Shown here in pieces: positions 22,262 through 34,243 of a DNA stretch of 64,000 nt (its first letter is position 1; each line of letters begins with the position of its first letter). Both the position numbers and the translations under genes were made by a program. Source of the DNA: Muricea muricata (taxonomy: Eukaryota > Cnidaria > Anthozoa > Malacalcyonacea > Plexauridae). The stretch spans positions 2,133,001-2,197,000 of the forward strand of contig OY979731.1 of NCBI GenBank assembly GCA_963855995.1. Direction: 5' to 3'. The notes under the pieces were generated by a model. The model saw nothing but the letters and a program-made list of their open reading frames with translations, did no database searches and was not told the DNA's origin.

Positions 22262-22858
22262 TGACTGTTAACTATATGGACTACAGTGGCTGGAGTTGAA
22301 CAAAATAGGTACAAAACGAACAATGGTTGTATTAAACATTTGCCACAGACCGGATCAAATAAGATCCGCAATCCTCTTAGCTTTTTCTTATGGGGCGAAT
22401 TTGCATTTTTGGTGAAGTCAGCAAGAATAGTTTTGTCAAAATTTTGTTCAATTCCACTCAAAGAAAAGTTGAAACCGTCAAAAAAATCGTCAATGGGTTG
22501 GTCAGGTTTATACACACAACCGATAATCAGTTTACATTTATTGCGATTGATAATTTGTGCCCAAACAGATTCGTTACTGCCCTTCAGATCATTCTTTTCC
22601 ACAAAAGTGAGACCATTTTTACAATATATAATTACACCGCCGCCCAGTTTTAGCTGTCCGATAAGACCTTACCCTCGTGTAGCCCGGGATTTGTATTTCG
22701 TCGTCTGAAGTAGCCACTGGGTGAAGCCACGTTTCAGAAAACATTAGTACGTCAATTGTTTTCGAATCGCGTAATCTAATTTTAAGTTCATCAAGCATAC
22801 CACAAAGGCTTTGAAGATTTAGATGGTTTACAGAAAGGCCTGATCGCCTTGATATCAA
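22262..22858 (-). pseudogene. LINE endonuclease (APE/EEP) fragment
   Basis: Two minus-strand frames together cover most of an APE-type endonuclease. The first has NHLNLQSL..LDELK and the catalytic-Glu motif MFSETWLHP, then QIPGYTRVRSYR. The second, after a frameshift near 22610, has SNESVWAQI and LIIGCVYKPDQPIDDFF. Its ILADFTKNAN replaces the expected GDFN of the active site. Frameshift plus lost catalytic residues mean it is dead. Confidence 0.75.
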
Positions 22859-23025
22859 AGCCCAATCGATTTACAATGTCGGGACCAGGCTGTGGGCAGC
22901 TATATCCAGCCTCTAAGAGGTAGATTGACGACCACAGACCCATTTTAGATAACTTTAAGAGTCTTGAGGCTTTAATAATACGGCCACTCTTGAGATGTTA
23001 TTAAATCAACGTGGTAGCCCAGAAT

Positions 23026-23474
23026 CGACGACGTAACTAGAACTTTAATTCGAGTGTGTATATTCATATATTCATGTTCTGCCCGACAGATTTCTTTTCA
23101 AATTGAGAAATTTGAATTTGATTTGAAAAGAAACTCGTCGGGCAGAACATGAATATACAGTGTGTCCCAAGAAAAAGGCTACCCTTTGAAATCAAGCGCC
23201 AGTGTCGAGCGAATTTGACTGTTTTAACTTCGTAATGAGCACAAGAATGCGCAATTCTCTGCTATACTGTACAGAGATTTTTTATGCTTACGTTGCAAGT
23301 TATTTGAATTTGTTCAGCCAAAATAACACAAAATTGGCTCTTTTGGGAATTAAGCATTCAAATTTGAACGTGCGGCGTTAACGCTTGATGTCTAGGGTAG
23401 CCTTTTTTTCTGGGACACGCTGTATGAATATACACCCTCCCAATTAACGTTCTAGTAATCTAGTTACGTCCCTG
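23026..23474. mobile_element. hAT-type palindromic MITE, split by a mariner-type MITE
   Basis: CCCAGAAT is duplicated at 23018-23025 and 23475-23482 (8 bp, as for hAT). The arms pair: ACGTAACTAGAA..TATTCATA..GTTCTGCCCGAC with GTCGGGCAGAACATGAATATA and ACACCCTCCCAATTAACGTTCTAG..TTACGTCCCTG. The palindrome is interrupted at 23158-23422. It belongs to the same family as 23960-24137. Confidence 0.85.
23158..23422. mobile_element. Tc1/mariner-type MITE nested in the hAT MITE
   Basis: Flanked by TA (23156-23157, 23423-23424). The left end CAGTGTGTCCCAAGAAAAAG and the right end ...TTTCTGGGACACGCTG are inverted repeats, with GGCTACCC/GGGTAGCC just inside. At 265 bp it has no transposase frame. It must be younger than its host MITE. 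Confidence 0.85.
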
Positions 23475-23624
23475 CCCAGAATTACGTCCAGGAAAAGAGA
23501 TTTTATCCAGTCCAGCGCATATATGTATTGAGCATACTTTTAAGTTTAAAATATCAGACTTTTGGCGATATAAGTATATGTTGAGGATGAGAAAATTCAA
23601 CAAAAATAAATAGCGGAGCTCCAG

Positions 23625-23762
23625 AGGAGATGAATGGGTACGAGTGCGATATGAGAATTAACATCGCGAGGGAAACTTAATAGCTACGAGGGCGCACGTG
23701 TGGCTTTTACGCTTCATGAGCGATGTTAAATCTCATATCGCATGCAAGTAACCATTCATTAA
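23625..23762. repeat. Foldback GAATGGGTAC..TGCGATATGAGA
   Basis: GAATGGGTACGAGTGCGATATGAG at about 23633 pairs with CTCATATCGCATGCAAGTAACCATTC at about 23732, across a CG-containing loop. It resembles the hairpin parts of modules I-III. Confidence 0.6.
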
Positions 23763-23959
23763 CTGTCTTGTCTCATGACACACCGAAAACGAATGAGGAC
23801 TTTTACATATGAAATTTAGAGGTTGAATGACGATTTGGATAACAAAAGCGCCTATACACATTCTTTGCTTTTGTTCTAGCTTGTTATGTTATTCAAAATA
23901 AACTTTTGATGAAATTACCATTTAATCGGCCATGCAGAAAAGATGTTTTCCCTGACAAC

Positions 23960-24137
23960 CAGGGCCGCCGCTAGAGCGTTAATTGGGGGGTTGAATATTC
24001 GTATTTTCATGTTATGCCCGATTGATTTCTGTCCAAATCAAGTTGATTTCAAAAGAAATTAGTCGGGCATAACACAAAAATATGAATATTCAACCCCCCC
24101 CCCCCCCCCCCCAATTAACGCTCTAGCGACGGCCCTG
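23960..24137. mobile_element. hAT-type palindromic MITE (178 bp)
   Basis: CTGACAAC is duplicated at 23952-23959 and 24138-24145. Ends are CAGGGCCGCCGCTAGAGCG and its near-complement. The inner arms contain TTATGCCCGA/TCGGGCATAA, a G6 run on one side and a C18 run on the other. Perfect 8-bp target duplication and a CAGGG terminus fit hAT. Confidence 0.9.
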
Positions 24138-24371
24138 CTGACAACTAGTTATCAGTATGTGATAGGTATTTATCAGAGATTAATAAGTATTCACCAGAGT
24201 GTGATAAATACTTATCAGAGAGTGATAAATTTTTACTACATATTAATGAGTTATTTTACCCCGCAATTTCCCTCTATTCAAAGCCCTGCCCACTTGATGG
24301 TTTTTATACCGCTGAATATGAGATTTAGCATGTGTTTGGAAACAAGGAGGTGTGAGTGTGTCAGGAGATAA

Positions 24372-25245
24372 AGGGCTGTTTATATGAGAACCAGGACGGG
24401 AAGTTATGTGGGACCCGGCATGTATATGTTTCTATGATATTTATCGCATTCCGTCAGTGAACTCTACATTAGACTGGAACGATAACTTGGCCGCCATCTT
24501 TGAGGCCAAATTGGTTGTCAATAGGTTATCAAGTTCAGTCTTTTTCTATTGTTTCTCTCGGCGCGGTTGACACCATCTCTCTGGGAATGTACCGATATTT
24601 GATGTTTTTATTTTGATTTAAGAGGTAATTTTATGCTTTATGAACTTATAACCTAGTTTGCGATACAGTCTTTTTTAAAAATAGCAAATACCTCGGGAAA
24701 ATAGTACTAAGACTGTTACGACATTCGTAGTTGTTGCCGCCATCTTGGCTTCACCCAAACGTAGGGTTTTTATCTGGAGTTATCGTTCCAGTATTTATAG
24801 AGTTCACTGCATTCCGTTTATATAAAGACGGGACGTTTTTGTCCCGTCACGCCTAGGCGGGATCTCGCTTTCAGCAACCGGGGATCCCGCATCAAGCGGG
24901 ACGATTTTTGTCATATAAATGCTCCATCCCGCCTGAACGGGACAATCTGATTTTTTTGTTCAGATGATTCCTGAAGTTGTTTGGACAAATTTCTTTTCAT
25001 TTTTTTTATTCTATTGGTGTTAACTTTGAAGTGCCGTAGAATTGAAGCAATGACAATTACAAACAATGATCGATTTAGACAAAGAAAAAGAAAATTCATT
25101 TTGCAATATTTGAGTGTTGTCCCGGCTTTGTTTGCGTCTCGGTGAATATCTTGACCCGCCTCTCATGTAAACGAAAACTCGACGCGGGATGAAAAATGTC
25201 CCCTACCGGCAAACTTAACTTTCCGCCTTTCATATAAACAGGCCC
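24372..25245. mobile_element. MITE with GGGCCTGTTTATATGA ends, containing a nested hAT MITE
   Basis: AGGGCTGTTTATATGA at 24372 and the complement of GGGCCTGTTTATATGA at the right end, each next to TAA (24369-24371, 25246-25248). Inside are repeated GCGGGA/TCCCGC words (CGGGACGTTTTTGTCCCG, GATCCCGC..GCGGGAC). A 3-bp TAA target suggests a Harbinger-like origin; that class call is tentative. Confidence 0.6.
24455..24809. mobile_element. hAT-type MITE nested in 24372-25245
   Basis: CATTCCGT is duplicated at 24447-24454 and 24810-24817. Ends CAGTGAACTCTA are inverted, and TGGAACGATAACT/AGTTATCGTTCCA pair just inside. The element is 355 bp with no frame of note. Confidence 0.9.
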
Positions 25246-25349
25246 TAACTGGTAGGATATCTGTAACACAGGAAAATATAAAGAAACTTGTGTTACAGTT
25301 TTAGAAGTTAACTTTTGTCTTATGCACACTTCAAGATATTCCATACACT

Positions 25350-25500
25350 ACGTTTGACCAGGACATGAGAGTTGAGAAAACTCTTATACCAACTCTCGCT
25401 CGTCAATTCTTATCAACTCTCATGTAATTGCTCTCGTTTGACCAGGACATGAGAGTTAAAAAACTCTTACAAATAATCTCGCTTGGCAACTCTTATAAAA
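25350..25500 (-). repeat. Tandem repeat downstream of gene B
   Basis: Complement of the array at 17795-18000. CGTTTGACCAGGACATGAGAGTT occurs twice. It marks the outer limit of the inverted XKR duplication on this side. Confidence 0.8.
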
Positions 25501-25629
25501 CTTTTATTGCTTGTATCATTGCAACGAACTGGTTGTCCCTGATTACAGGTATGTCTCGCTATATAAGCTAAGAACTTAAAGAAATACAAAGAAATGTCCT
25601 CATGAAATACAATGTTTCCACTGTAAATT

Positions 25630-26634
25630 TCAGAGAATGTACGCTAAAGTGTATTTGGGCACATCATTAGTGTCTACTGCATCATCATTGTCTTCGTCAA
25701 TATCTATCTTACGGTAGAGGCATAACATAATAACATAACTGGATAAAACTGCTAAAATTATAACAACAATGATTTCTTTCATGACATTGCACGATACTTC
25801 ATATATTATCATGCCAAGAGACACTGAAATCATGGCGAAGTTTGCTATAATAAGGAAAACAGACTTCAATCTCGTCTCAAGTTTGGGACGTTTTGTGAAA
25901 TAATCATTTCGTGCGGAGTGGAACAGAGATGGGCATGCAGCTAGAAATGAATCCAAAATCGGTTTCCCGTTATCGCAATCAGATGTTCCTATGAGCAATA
26001 TCGTCGATCCAACTGTTAACCAATGAACTGCTAAGGCAATGATCACGTATTGTTGAAAAACGTTAGCAAAGAAAATGATGACAAGTAGTCTTGATATGAG
26101 CATTGACGTTTGCCAAGTGAAAAACATAGATACGTCGATCCACATGAAATCGCGGTTATTTGATGCTCTTCTCTCTCTCTCAAGTTCCAAGATGCTCCAA
26201 ACTAAAGACAACATCGAGAACACACTTGAGGCCACGGTGTGTGATGGGAAGGACCATTGACTTGACATAATGTAAACTTGAAAACAACATTGTGGTGCAC
26301 ATCTCATGATTGTCTCTCTATAGCGAAGTCTTAAATGATTGCGGGAAAAAATGCCAGTACGTTTCTCTGGTTTTATGACTGCTTCCATGTAACGCACAGC
26401 TGAAGACAATTGAAGAATGGCAGCTATAAGTCGCCAGATATTCTTAATTCGAATCATTGCGGTGAGGTTTACGATGAGCGAAGGAACGCAGATAAATCCA
26501 ACTGTCAAACAGAACCACGACGTTTCCTTGTTTTTCCAGTATTGACCTGCCACGTAAATATCTGATCCGAGATCAAAGAGATACAACACCAGGCCAACCG
26601 ATAGAAACAATTTTTCCGAGTTTTTTCCCATCAT
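25630..26634 (-). CDS. XK-related protein B (XKR family), 334 aa
   Basis: Inverted paralogue of gene A with identical length and about 33 substitutions, no gap. All family blocks are present: LYLFDLGSDIYVAGQYW, SWFCLTVGFICVPSLIVN (first Trp of WWF changed to Ser), YRETIMRCAPQCCFQVYIM, FFTWQTSMLISRLLVIIFF and CPSLFHSARNDYFTKRP. I start at 26634 (MMGKN). An upstream in-frame ATG at 26694 lies beyond the splice acceptor CTTCTTTACAG that ends at 26651, as in gene A. The acidic tail IDEDNDDAVDTND keeps the DAVD motif. The open frame and conserved length suggest function. Expected role: membrane protein of the XKR scramblase-like superfamily; activity unproven. Confidence 0.9.
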   Translation of the reverse strand: MMGKNSEKLFLSVGLVLYLFDLGSDIYVAGQYWKNKETSWFCLTVGFICVPSLIVNLTAMIRIKNIWRLIAAILQLSSAVRYMEAVIKPEKRTGIFSRNHLRLRYRETIMRCAPQCCFQVYIMSSQWSFPSHTVASSVFSMLSLVWSILELERERRASNNRDFMWIDVSMFFTWQTSMLISRLLVIIFFANVFQQYVIIALAVHWLTVGSTILLIGTSDCDNGKPILDSFLAACPSLFHSARNDYFTKRPKLETRLKSVFLIIANFAMISVSLGMIIYEVSCNVMKEIIVVIILAVLSSYVIMLCLYRKIDIDEDNDDAVDTNDVPKYTLAYIL

Positions 26635-26650
26635 TTTGACTGTGAAATGA

Positions 26651-27697
26651 CTGTAAAGAAGTGATAAAGTTAGTCTGAGATGGCAGGGTTTCATGTTTTG
26701 ACCCGCTCACACCTTTTGCAAATATTTTACTTTTAGATTACCCTCAGATCGTGCGTCTTTTGTCACAAACTAACAGACAGCTGGAGCATTTTCAACTTCG
26801 CACTCGAACAATAAGTGCTTAGACTATAATATCGTATTTTTTTTCAGTTTACTTGACGTTGATTGCACAGGTTTGTATAATTTGTATAATAATATAAGAA
26901 ATCACACAATTCGAGAAGTATTAGTGAAAAATCGCACGTGTGTTTGGCGAAATGCTTATAAGATATAAATAATTCGCCAAACACAAGTTTCATTTTTCGT
27001 TAATACTTCGATCGAGAACAAGTGTAATTTCCTATCAATATCATTTTATTGAATATTTTAATGCGGAACTTAATAAATACTTTCGTGGTAAATACTTCTA
27101 GGTTAGCTTTTTTGTTTTTAGATTAACGTTATCGAACGCGTCTACTCATCCACTGAAAATTGTTCAGCTATTTTTATAACATTTTTGTCAAAAAAACTTG
27201 AGGATTTTTGGAAGAGACCATGCAACTTATAATTCCTATAATAGGTTATGTAGCAGCAAAATGTTAATCTGCACACATATCAAACCTCGAAAACAGTTTG
27301 CATATGGCTCTCCAAAGTTCCATTACTTTTCAGTTTATACAAATTGCAGAAGTCTTTTCGCTAAAAGTTCCCCGTGCATGTCTATAACATATACTGCACG
27401 TTGAGTCCTCGACATTTGAACAAATGCGTTGTCAACTTGCAAATACTTTGAAACAGGGGAATGAAAAAGCACAACTGAAGATTCTCGTGAAATGTGACTT
27501 GCTAGTAACTAAACGTTTTGTAATTTCATCATTATCTGCCAGAAAACATTACTGCAATGTAATATAGTTGCAATTTTAGTCGCATTGTTTTCATATATAT
27601 TGCCTTTTAAAGCTTGTAACCCTCTGAGAATTTCGCTTAATTAAGACATTCTTTAGGTAACATGTAAGATAGTTTAAATCAATTTATACAAACTCAC
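26651..27697 (-). other. XKR gene B, putative intron
   Basis: Runs from donor GTGAGT (27697 downward) to acceptor TTCTTTACAG. It aligns in blocks with the gene A intron and contains the inverted GTGTTTGGCGAAAT/ATTCGCCAAACAC pair near 26940-26995. Confidence 0.6.
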
Positions 27698-27760
27698 CAA
27701 TTCTAAGCATGTAAAAGATCTTCAAATTTTTGGCAGGATTTTTGTAACTCCCTTCCTTGC
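27698..27760 (-). other. XKR gene B, probable 5' untranslated exon
   Basis: Complement reads ...TTTTACATGCTTAGAATTG followed by donor GTGAGT, matching the gene A first exon ending at 13973. The 5' limit is not visible. Confidence 0.5.
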
Positions 27761-28437
27761 CAAGATATTCAACTTTATTGGATATGAAAACAACACAACT
27801 ACCGATATTATACTGTATAATTAATGTGTAAAATAACTAAAACTATACTTTAGCATGTGTGTATGCTATGATAACATCCAGGCCCTGGAATATATGCATG
27901 ACTTGTGTAATGTTTAAAATACTCTTTAAAAACATGAACCTTTGAAGGTCACCATGCACAATGACGTGTGCAGGGGTTTATTTTCACAGGTTTTCATATG
28001 AAATAAGATTGAATATATTTAAACGACATGTAAGACAGTTACAAAAATTCTATCCGAGTAAAATGTGAATTTAACTGATATTCACAATGCAGTTGACAAA
28101 TCGTGAGGGAAAACTTACTTCATATATATGCAGATAGAACAACGGAAGCGATGTCGCGTATGAGCTATGAAGTCGACTTTAATCCTTGATTATATAGCGT
28201 TGCTTATAAGAATGAAAACGCAATTCAGGAATACAGATTTTTCAAAGTCAAGTTTATAGTACCTATGGTATGATTTCAGTAGTCTGAAAAGCCATCCAAA
28301 ACAGTTAAAACATTTGTTTGGGTTCATGAATATTCACTGAGCACCCCATTTCTGTGACCGATTTCTGATCATTTCACTTAACTATAAGATCTTCTTTTAA
28401 CTAACATACCATAAAACTCAATTCACACAAAACTTAC

Positions 28438-28495
28438 CAGTTGCGAGAGTGGAAAAATAACGACAAATTCTGGTAGAGTTACTTGCACCACTGCA
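28438..28495 (-). other. Second first-exon-like block upstream of gene B
   Basis: Complement reads CTCTACCAGAATTTGTCGTTATTTTT..CAACTG followed by GTAAGTTTTGTGTG. It is closely similar to the block ending at 46551 (+). It may be an alternative 5' exon of gene B or the remnant of another XKR copy. Confidence 0.45.
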
Positions 28496-28590
28496 CTTTC
28501 GCTTCTAAAAGTTTGCCGAACAACGGTGTTTGTATCCGACCGTGAGTAAAAGGCCTGGAAATGGCTACCAAATAGAAACTATTTTGCTGC

Positions 28591-31105
28591 AACCTCGTAC
28601 CCAAGGCTTATTGGCTGCCAGCGTTGCCATAATCCCTGGGACAAATCAAAAGCAAAAGTAATTTGATTGGTCGTTCGAATGCCATGGAATATAGGAAAGT
28701 TAACGATTAACTGCGCGCATTAAATATGGCCGATTGTTCGAGGAGTGAAAGAGTTTTTGATCGCGAATAATATGTGTAGATCAATATTCCAATTTGATCA
28801 TGTACTAACAGCACGTTAGAAAGTGGGAAGTTAACGTTGTGTTGGATAAATCCTGAGCGTGGGGACACGCATGGCTTGAAAAAACTGTATACAAACCGAA
28901 TTTGCGATGTGAATTGGTCACTATTCGTCCGACTGCTATATTATGTTTTCAGAATGCCGGACTTTCGTCAGTCAGAAAAGAAGAAAAACCACTTGAAAAA
29001 CTTGATACAATATCAGTTAATATTTATATTGAGCGGATAATTCAATGACGTTAAATTTAAATTATCAGTGTACAAGTTCTGTCCTTTATATACATCAGAA
29101 TAATTATGTCGATAATTGCACTAAACTTGTACTGAAACTATTTGTTTTGTGAACTGGATCAGAATACATCTGTATGAAACAGCTATTTAAAGAAAACATG
29201 TTATTGTATTGCTTATATAATCATACATTACTATAATCATATAATTATAGTAATTTTATGTTCTGTGTATCCTCAGCCGGGGGTGACGTACTGATTGAGA
29301 CATACTTAATATGCATAGTATAGCAAAACCGATGTTCAACTATTGAAGTATACAAAATTAAGATAACAATCCTTTTTACACATGTAGTCAACTTAATTGC
29401 TTTTACATGAGCTGCTCAGGCCAAATATAAATTAATATTAAGGCAACTTTATTTTGTTTACAATCTAACATTTTGATCAGACTTTTTATGAATTTATTCT
29501 TTTAAACAGTAGCAAAACGTAAATATGAATAATTATTACACCTGCTTCAATGTGAATGAATGCTTTTTAGATCTGTATAACATTTATCAAGCTCTCAGTC
29601 ACACTAAATCAAGTTGTGTTGTATAACACTAGAGTAATATACAGATTAAAAATGATAATTTAGATCAATCATAGGTAAGTGTATTGTTATAGTGTGTTTT
29701 TATTTTTTGCAACTGTTTTAGTGCATTAGATATGACAGCTAGACACAATACAACTTAAATGCTATTAGTGGGAAAAAGGAAAGTTGAGTCAAGTTGTAGC
29801 AGCATAGACATTCTGTTGTGCATTTAAGGCCTCCTTCTATGTGATTAACATGGATATACCAACTAGGTGCGTGGGTAACCCCCTTCCTTCTCAAACCTAA
29901 CAGAATTTGTGTGTGGGGTGGGCAAGACTTTCTGTTAGGTACATTGAATGAAAATTGGTAAACCAAAATTATCAGCTGAATTGATGTTGTCAGTTAATCA
30001 AAAACTATGTATACCAACACCTGCAAACAGAGTTGTTTGCATATATATGTTTCTAGTGATCAAACTGCCTTGTCAGTCAATAATACTGAAATTGGTGTTT
30101 TCTATGTCAGATGTGGCAGCTGAAGGAAACCTGTTTAGTCTTGTGTTTGATAATCATCCTGCGACTACAATACACCAAATTAAATCTTAATCTAAACCAG
30201 AAATGCAATCCCCAATGATCCATACAATATATCTTGATTGGGTTCAGGGATTGGGTCTTATTGTGGAATATGGGACATGGAATTATAGCCAGAGAGGTGA
30301 GACCATTTTTTACTTACAAAATGAGAACTTTTCCTAAAGGAGAAAGTTTTCAAGATGTTGCTGCAAAATTTTATCAACGTTATAAATGAATTGATACAAC
30401 AAACAGGGGAAAATTGTCTGGTATAAACACATGTAAATTCAACTTGCTGGCCTGTCATATCAACTGGGGCAGCCTATTAAAAGCTAATTTTACTTAAAAT
30501 TAAATGAGGTTGCCTTGCCTTGTTTTGCTTTGGCAGCGACATCCTGTTGACAAAGCCCAAACTTATGACTACTTGTCGATAAAATATTGCTTGTGTTGGA
30601 CTGTTGGGCAAGATTAAGGATTTCATACTTATCTCAATTCCCAAAGGAGTATGTCACTGAATTTTTCCTAAATGTTTTAGCAGAAGTTTACAGAAGACAA
30701 AGCTTCAAGCTGCATTCGCTTCAAGTTCAATCCAACATTGTTACGAAAAGACAACATTGTCAGAATGCGCACGTTTAAACAGGTCTTCGTCCATACAGGA
30801 CGATATCGAATACTATCGATATCACTGTTTGTAATATGATGAAACACAATATAATATGACTTACTGACGTATGATTCCAATACAAAATAGGGCAAAGAAT
30901 GCGAATATCTACCTATTGTTCCTAACAATATATAGTTCACAACATAAAGGCTATAAACACGCAAAAAATACAGAGAATATCTTCTCCATTTCTAAAAATA
31001 AGTTGACTCAGAATTTCTAGTAACTGTCGTTGCACGTTCCGGTTTCGTTTTGTCCCAGGGCTTATAGCAACGCAGGCGGCCAATATAAGCCCTGGGTACG
31101 AGGTT
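28591..31105. other. 2.5-kb interval bounded by ~60-bp inverted repeats
   Basis: AACCTCGTACCCAAGGCTTA..GCGTTGCCATAATCCCTGGGAC at 28591-28645 is matched, inverted, by 31042-31105. No target duplication is visible, so it may be an element or simply two copies of a short repeat. The interior has no recognisable gene. Frames at 28837-29040 and 29948-30190 are open but unlike any family I know. Confidence 0.35.
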
Positions 31106-32036
31106 GATTTTGATTTTGTTATTCACTTATATCTTTTGCTTTCCTTCGTGAAACTTGTTGAAACTGAGTAGCCGTTTTTAATAAAGAAAATCATAAGTCT
31201 ACCAGAAATTTACAAACAAAGTAAATCATATTTCGTGAGAAATTTGATGATTTGGATCGAATGATGCATTGCTATTTGACAACTAGTGCCAGTACCTTTC
31301 TGTGCTGTCAGATCAACTGGAGACAATCGTGTTAATGGCTTTTGACAAGTACAAATTATTGTTAATGGACGATATTGAGCGCACGAGACTTGAAGGTCAT
31401 AGACTAAGATATCATGTCAAGCGAATCAGAAGGCCACTATTGTCAAAACAACAGAAGACTCTAACAAAGACTTCTATTATTTGCTTGCCAAACCCTTAGG
31501 CTGACTGCGCCCTGTACGTTTAATGATTGTCTAAACTCCCATATGTTTGATCTATTCATAACCAACAATGAAGCCATAGGTAAAGCCATTGGCAGATATC
31601 CGGGATAGTTCTGTCCGCCTATCTTTCTTACTTGGTTTCTGACGATTGAGAGAGGGCAGACTAAAACAGTCTTATCAATGATGATGACTTATATAATGTT
31701 TGTATCAACACAATGATGTCATTATTACATCGTTACTTATTTACATATTTTTTACACCGTTTATGCAGTGTGAAGTTGTTTTCAATTTTATTATCTCAAT
31801 ATTGGGTTTAATTTGGAATTTCAGAGACTGTATATCTGGCGATATTCTAAGATAATTGCTTTATATTTATGCAAACAATTTCAACGTAAACAAGGCGTGA
31901 ATTAACGCGCTCTCTGTCCCAAAATATAACGCGTTTTTTTTAAAAATCTCATCGTTTATTCACCCCTACACTTTCGTTATGAAGTCTTAGAGTATTTGAC
32001 TGACTGTTATGATGGTTATATGGTGGTTATTATGGT

Positions 32037-32230
32037 GTTTGGTGGTTTCGGCTGACTTGTGGATTTATATGCGCTCCTTCCATCATCGTAAACTTCACAG
32101 CGATTGTCCAGATCACGAACGTAAGGGCATTTATAATTGCCGTTCTTCAATTGCCTATAGTTATTCGTTATGCCCAAGCGTTCGGATCACCGAAATACTA
32201 TGCCTCTTCAGTCGCGATACTTTGCTGTAT
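32037..32230 (+). pseudogene. XKR pseudogene fragment
   Basis: A plus-strand frame reads WFRLTCGFICAPSIIVNFTA, continuing through FIIAVLQLPIVIRYAQAFGSPKYYA. This corresponds to residues ~40-100 of XKR proteins, closest to gene G (IVIRYAQAFASPKRY). It lacks both ends. At about 32231 it runs into repeat X. Confidence 0.85.
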
Positions 32231-32236
32231 AGTTTT

Positions 32237-32728
32237 TATCTTACACACTTATACACGTCGTTTTATCACTTTCCAATTGTATACGTTTGTAGTATAATTG
32301 TAATACTGTAGTATCTGGAGGTCAAGCCCTACACAACTACCCCTAGTTTATCAACTGGACAGCGCGTTCCAGTTGCTTGTAGTTCAATGGGTTGATACGA
32401 GGGTTACAGAAGAGGTCCTAAAATTTACCCAGCGTTTTGGGTTTGGGGATACTTGAAGAAAAGTTGTATGGTTTTATGCCATACTTACACTTATAGTACA
32501 ATGTACTTTCTTATTGTATAAATATATATTATAGTACAATGTATTTTCTTATTGTATAAATATATATGTAATAATGTAATAGAAAAAAGACATTATAGAC
32601 TCCCATAGTATAATGTACTTATCATAAAATCAATCGTCGCTTTGCAAATCATGTAATTGCATGGGACATCATTTAATAATATACATTTTCATTGGATTAC
32701 GATTTTTTGCTGTTGTCCTTGGGAATGC
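32237..32728 (+). repeat. Interspersed repeat X, copy 1
   Basis: Starts ATCTTACACAC and ends GCTGTTGTCCTTGGG. Includes CAACTGGACAGCGCGTTCCAG and repeated TATAAATATATATTATAGTA blocks. Other copies are at 35461-35890 (-), 36437-36896 (-) and 40831-41306 (+). The sequence just after it (to about 32860) also matches 41306-41490. Confidence 0.8.
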
Positions 32729-32860
32729 GACCAGAAACAGACAAAGTACAAACGGGACTCAAATACCGCCAATGCAAGCACGAAAATCAATTTAAAAAAA
32801 CTGCAACAGCCTTATCACAATAATATCAATATTCTTGCGGTATGACATTGAAAGTTGTTA

Positions 32861-34243
32861 AGCGCATAAATGTATTTTTTAAATTGACGGTGTGAAGTGT
32901 TTTGTTTCACCATGGATTTCAGCGAGCTTAAAACTAAAACAGACGTTAAGGCATGTTTTTTCCTCGTTCTTAGCAGCGAGTTCAAGCACAGGGACACTGT
33001 TTCTAAGGATATTTTTTCTTCGCTAGTTTTAAACTTTTTTCTCTACATTTGGGCTTGTTTATTTTTTGATTTTTTGATTTAATTAAAGAAGAACCTGACT
33101 ACAGAATTTGAACTTAGCCAGGTAACTCACGGTACGGTAAAACCATTAATGCTTTCCAATAAAAACAGCAACTGTTGTACGGCTGAGCATGCAGTGGTAC
33201 ATTTTCCACTTCCAACTCAGTAAAATGTAATTATCATCCAACATCACGTGGTACAATTAAACAAATGAAATGGCAATACCTCACCGATGTCTTGGCACTT
33301 TTTGGCCACCAGTATACATATTTTTAGATATGATATCAGACGTCCGGCCAGTTGAGTTCTTAATAATACTAGCTTTTCCCAAATGTAAATTAAAGGCTTC
33401 TTGTCAACTATACTCAATAATTTCAAAATTTAACGATCACTAAATGCGTTCTTTAAACATTTCTAAAATTTTAAACACAAAAATTGGTCATAAACGAATA
33501 AATTCTGCAAACTGTAACGGTAAAGCCATGATTATACCCGGAACAAAATTTTTTGTTCTCTAACATTGTTTTGTTTAAGTGTTAATATATGCAAAAGAAA
33601 CATGAAGCTGTTTTCTAAAGCAGCTGAAAAGGCCAATTTCTCAGTATTTGAAGTTGAAACTCTCTGGTCATGCAGTAACGGCCCTAGCAGATAAACCAAA
33701 ATATACGAACTTTATTAGAATTTGGCAACGATATTGCAATTTTGAATGCACAACTTTTAACATTCAAAGGTACAATTGTCGATTGCGATTTTAGAAGCGC
33801 TATACATAATTATGAAATAATTTTGTTGACTTCCTAGACATTGTCTTGGGCGATAAACGAAAAGTTTTTCCAAGTTACTCTCATTTATATTTGTTACCAC
33901 CTTTTATAATTGTTTAAATTTAAGTAGAGGAGAACTCTATTCCAGTTGGACTATAACAACTTAAAACTATAGTCTGAAGCATTTGAAACTGAAAACCCTT
34001 TAAGCCTATACGGCTGCTATTGTTTAATTAATACAACATGTTGTTCTCGTTTAAACACTATGATATTTTGTTCAGTGATGTTGGATCGTGTTTCACTTTG
34101 TTTAAATTTTCATCCAACTCCGTATAACATTGTGGCGAAATTTAGCTAGGTTTGAACATGTCTTAAAAATTCCGAAAATTTTCTAAACCAAGAACCTACT
34201 TTAGCCCCTATATACGATAATAATCAGTTCACGAAATACTTAC
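32861..34243. other. Non-coding stretch, no recognised feature
   Basis: Only short frames on both strands with no family resemblance. No paired repeats noticed. Confidence 0.4.

Noticed and set aside
22286..22708. 140-codon plus-strand frame
   Set aside because: Antisense shadow of the LINE endonuclease fragment.
26637..26694. N-terminal extension of XKR gene B
   Set aside because: Upstream ATG lies across the acceptor ending at 26651; gene A starts at the equivalent internal MMG.
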